Positions 59,563 to 60,315 of a stretch of DNA of 60,315 bases are shown here, piece by piece. Position numbers and translations under genes: made by a program. Positions within the stretch are counted from its first letter, which is position 1. The number at the start of each line of letters is the position of its first letter. A model generated the notes under the pieces. The model was not told where the DNA came from. It saw only the letters and a list, made by a program, of their open reading frames with translations, and searched no databases. This stretch comes from Nocardioidaceae bacterium (lineage in GTDB: Bacteria; Actinomycetota; Actinomycetes; Propionibacteriales; Nocardioidaceae): assembly GCA_029266455.1 (NCBI GenBank), contig JAQSWV010000047.1, positions 1 to 60,315 on the forward strand, written 5' to 3'.

Positions 59563-60315
59563 GTGACCGACCAGCAGGACTCGGCAGCCGTGGAGGCGTC
59601 CTCAGGGGACAAGAGACTCGCGATCCTGCTCGCGATGGCCATGTTCGTACTGGTCGTTGACACGTCTTTGATGAACGTCTCGATCAGTGCCGTGGTCCGG
59701 GACCTCGACACCACGGTCAGTGGCGTGCAGTCCGCGATCGCACTCGAGGCTCTGGTGTCGGCCGCCTTCATCCTGATCGGGAGCAAGGTGGGCGATCTGA
59801 TCGGGCGCAAGCGCGCCTACGTCCTCGGCCTCCTCGCGTACGCCGCCGGAGCGCTGGCCATGACCCTGGCCCAGAGTCTGACGGCAGTCATCGTCGTCTG
59901 GGCGATCATCGGCGGCCTCGGCGCCTCGCTGCTGCTGCCCGCGATGCAGTCGCTGGTGCACGGGAACTTCGACGGCGCGGCCCAGCGCAAGGCCTACGCC
60001 TTGGTCGGAGCGGCTGCCGCGATCGCCGCCGCCGTCGGCCCACTGCTCGGCGGTTTCATCACGACGTATCTTTCCTGGCGGGTCGCCTTCGGTATGGAGG
60101 TGGTGGTCATCGCGGTCGTACTGTGCGGGATCCGGCTGGTTCACGACGCGCCGTACACCGGGCCGCGGTCGGTCGACCCGATCGGTGCCGTGCTCTCGGT
60201 CCTGGCGATGGGGGGTCTGGTCCTTGGCATCCTGGTCTGGCAGGAGGGCGGCGAGTTCGTCCTCCTGATCATCGCCGTCGGCGGGGTCGCCCTGGGATCG
60301 CTGACCCGGTGGCTG
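59563..60315 (+). CDS. MFS transporter, DHA2 (14-segment drug:H+ antiporter) type, cut by window edge
   Basis: GTG 59563 (AAGGTGGTGG upstream) opens a frame that is uninterrupted to the window end, 251 codons. KRLAILLAMAMFVLVVDTSLMNVSISAVVRDL is the first membrane segment with the DHA2-type VVDTSLMNV motif. GSKVGDLIGRKRAYVLG is the loop 2-3 motif A, and GAAAAIAAAVGPLLGGFI is the motif C of drug antiporters. At least seven segments are present. It is probably an exporter for a hydrophobic compound. The C-terminal half lies outside the window. Confidence 0.88.
   Translation, partial: MTDQQDSAAVEASSGDKRLAILLAMAMFVLVVDTSLMNVSISAVVRDLDTTVSGVQSAIALEALVSAAFILIGSKVGDLIGRKRAYVLGLLAYAAGALAMTLAQSLTAVIVVWAIIGGLGASLLLPAMQSLVHGNFDGAAQRKAYALVGAAAAIAAAVGPLLGGFITTYLSWRVAFGMEVVVIAVVLCGIRLVHDAPYTGPRSVDPIGAVLSVLAMGGLVLGILVWQEGGEFVLLIIAVGGVALGSLTRWL

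Overview
The window is a 60 kb piece of a GC-rich bacterial chromosome. GC-rich third codon positions, frequent GTG starts, purine-rich ribosome-binding sites and the protein families (DUF4386, DUF6325, amphi-Trp, PLDc_N-SHOCT, DUF7144, holin superfamily IV, large LuxR/MalT ATPases) point to an actinomycete. I would guess Propionibacteriales or Micrococcales, but the sequence does not settle the family. I see no rRNA, tRNA, CRISPR array, transposase or phage structural gene.

Region 1 (1-6.4 kb): scattered genes, including a partial DUF1801 protein, a secreted dimethylformamidase-beta-like protein, a vanadium-haloperoxidase-like protein, two SRPBCC proteins, and a TetR regulator divergent from a small monooxygenase-like gene. 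Region 2 (6.5-15.7 kb): central metabolism, with NhaA antiporter, an aceE-type pyruvate dehydrogenase broken by a short deletion, NAD-malic enzyme, and an overlapping serA-serC-DUF1015 operon. Region 3 (16-19.1 kb): a hydrolase, then relics of a LuxR-type ATPase, an OsmC protein and a methyltransferase around an intact ArsM-like methyltransferase and a SnoaL protein.

Region 4 (19.3-28.3 kb): a same-strand redox/signalling run. A REC-PAS-PAS histidine kinase is coupled to a response regulator whose output is a thioredoxin-reductase-like flavoprotein without CxxC. It is followed by a large LuxR ATPase regulator, an ODP-type di-iron beta-lactamase-fold protein, a DUF3237 protein and a VOC protein. 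Region 5 (28.3-33.9 kb): a HAL-family lyase with an altered MIO triad, then a carbohydrate module (Gfo/Idh dehydrogenase, DhnA-type aldolase, divergent FGGY kinase) and a GNAT gene without a visible start codon.

Region 6 (34-43.6 kb): an ABC-2 exporter operon headed by a small uncharacterised protein, with an operator-like repeat array beside a MalT-like regulator. An MFS transporter, a second copy of the small protein, a DosR-box-like site and several small membrane proteins follow. Region 7 (43.9-50 kb): small envelope/stress-type proteins (DUF6325, SHOCT, amphi-Trp, lipoprotein, holin, DUF1269) and a GH15 glycosidase flanked by a 600-bp direct duplication carrying a PLDc_N-SHOCT gene with its structured leader. 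Region 8 (50.1-59.3 kb): a minus-strand arginine deiminase operon: P-type ATPase, arcB, arcC (broken), arcA, an unlisted 47-aa membrane peptide, NhaC antiporter and YfcC transporter. A truncated MFS exporter closes the window.

Taken together, the content (arginine fermentation, Na+/H+ antiport, cation ATPase, flavin and di-iron redox proteins, DosR-like box) suggests adaptation to low oxygen or energy stress; that is inference. Several conserved genes carry short out-of-frame deletions, meaning real decay or an assembly problem.
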